DNA from: CAVPGH01 sp046726955
Lineage (GTDB): Bacteria; Acidobacteriota; Vicinamibacteria; Fen-336
DNA: 5,511 nucleotides
Direction: 5' to 3'
Assembly: GCA_046726955.1 (NCBI GenBank)
Contig: JBKPBQ010000026.1
Coordinates: 1-5,511 of the forward strand
The position numbers and the translations under genes were made by a program. Below the pieces are notes generated by a model. It made no database searches. It saw nothing but the letters and a program-made list of their open reading frames with translations, and was not told the origin of the DNA. This document shows, one piece after another, positions 5,208-5,511 of this stretch (position 1 is the stretch's first letter; each line of letters begins with the position of its first letter).

Positions 5208-5511
5208 CTAGCCCGCGATCGTGTCGATCGGGGACGGACGCCCAAAATGGTAACCCTGGCCGAACTGGAAGCCGATCTCCTCGCACGTAGCCGCTTCCTC
5301 CGGTGTCTCGATCCCCTCAGCGATCGCCTTCACGCGCAGGTCCCGGGCCATCGTCACGAGCGAGCGAAGGAGCTGCCGCCGGTCCCCGAGGTCCGGCTGG
5401 TTGATGCTCATCACGAAGCGGCGGTCGAACTTCAAGTAGTGCGGCGGGGCGGCTGCGAGCTCAAGCAGGCGGGACTGCCCCGCGCCGAAGTCGTCGTAAG
5501 CGATGTAGATG
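5208..5511 (-). CDS. EAL-domain c-di-GMP phosphodiesterase, C-terminal part (5' truncated)
   Basis: Only the last 100 residues are in the window; the frame stays open to the right edge, so the gene continues beyond it. Reading back from the edge gives IYIAYDDFGAGQSRLLEL, which is the EAL-family loop with the metal-binding Asp pair (DDFGAG, visible residues 6-11). Next come LKFD with the conserved Lys (26-29), AEGIET with the conserved Glu (64-69) and GQGYHFGRP with the conserved Gln (84-92). EAL enzymes hydrolyse cyclic di-GMP to linear pGpG, and all the late catalytic-site residues look intact, so an active enzyme is likely. The EAL motif itself and any sensor or GGDEF domain lie outside. 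A Leu TTG at 5435 is internal, not a start. The TAG stop (5210-5208) is followed after 7 bp by the DUF4388 ATG in the same direction, which indicates an operon. Variation from the common DDFGTGYS to DDFGAGQS is within family diversity. Confidence 0.93.
   Translation of the reverse strand, partial: IYIAYDDFGAGQSRLLELAAAPPHYLKFDRRFVMSINQPDLGDRRQLLRSLVTMARDLRVKAIAEGIETPEEAATCEEIGFQFGQGYHFGRPSPIDTIAG

Noticed and set aside
4010..5290. A 426-residue plus-strand open frame over the DUF4388 and EAL genes
   Set aside because: Composition is dominated by Leu/His/Arg/Glu/Ala with no domain, and it crosses two real minus-strand genes; a codon-bias shadow.
5208..5435. A stand-alone 75-residue protein starting at 5435
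   Set aside because: The putative start is a TTG Leu codon inside the conserved LKFD motif, and the frame continues to the window edge with clear EAL-domain sequence, so it is the end of a larger gene.

Overview
The window is a compact, GC-rich (about two thirds G+C by eye) bacterial chromosomal segment with five protein genes and almost no spare DNA. A signal-peptide-bearing outer-membrane beta-barrel protein points to a Gram-negative cell. The mix of a DUF4388-type protein, an EAL-domain protein, a MetA-pathway-like porin/transporter and a Pro-rich protein with an NTF2-like tail would fit Acidobacteriota, Myxococcota/Desulfobacterota or related soil lineages. The sequence alone does not settle the phylum. 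No mobile element, tRNA, rRNA, CRISPR array or sign of recent transfer was seen.

Layout from left to right. (1) 1-456, plus strand: the 3' end of a gene whose product ends in a Pro/Ala/Thr-rich linker and an NTF2-like domain. (2) 461-1798, minus strand: an exported outer-membrane beta-barrel protein that runs tail-to-tail into gene 1 with a 4-bp gap. (3) 1799-1918: a 120-bp divergent control region. It holds a good sigma70-type promoter and a Shine-Dalgarno for the barrel gene, an imperfect palindrome over that promoter's predicted start site, and a TATGAT box placed as expected for leaderless transcription of uvrB. (4) 1919-3958, plus strand: full-length uvrB, the nucleotide-excision-repair damage-verification helicase, with all expected motifs. 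(5) 3962-5200, minus strand: a DUF4388 (PATAN-like) protein with a duplicated MshEN-like 24-residue motif and a possible GAF-like C-terminal half, again tail-to-tail with uvrB, 3 bp apart. (6) 5208-5511, minus strand: the C-terminal 100 residues of an EAL-domain cyclic-di-GMP phosphodiesterase, cut by the window edge and lying 7 bp upstream of gene 5 in the same direction.

Two functional themes can be read. uvrB stands alone as a housekeeping repair gene facing its neighbours on both sides. The EAL and DUF4388 genes look like one operon. Because the DUF4388 protein carries two motifs resembling the cyclic-di-GMP-binding MshEN repeat, the pair could be an enzyme plus effector of one c-di-GMP circuit; this is inference. 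No clearly new multi-gene system is visible. The most check-worthy points are the possible c-di-GMP effector, the possibly leaderless uvrB, and the palindrome over the barrel-gene promoter.
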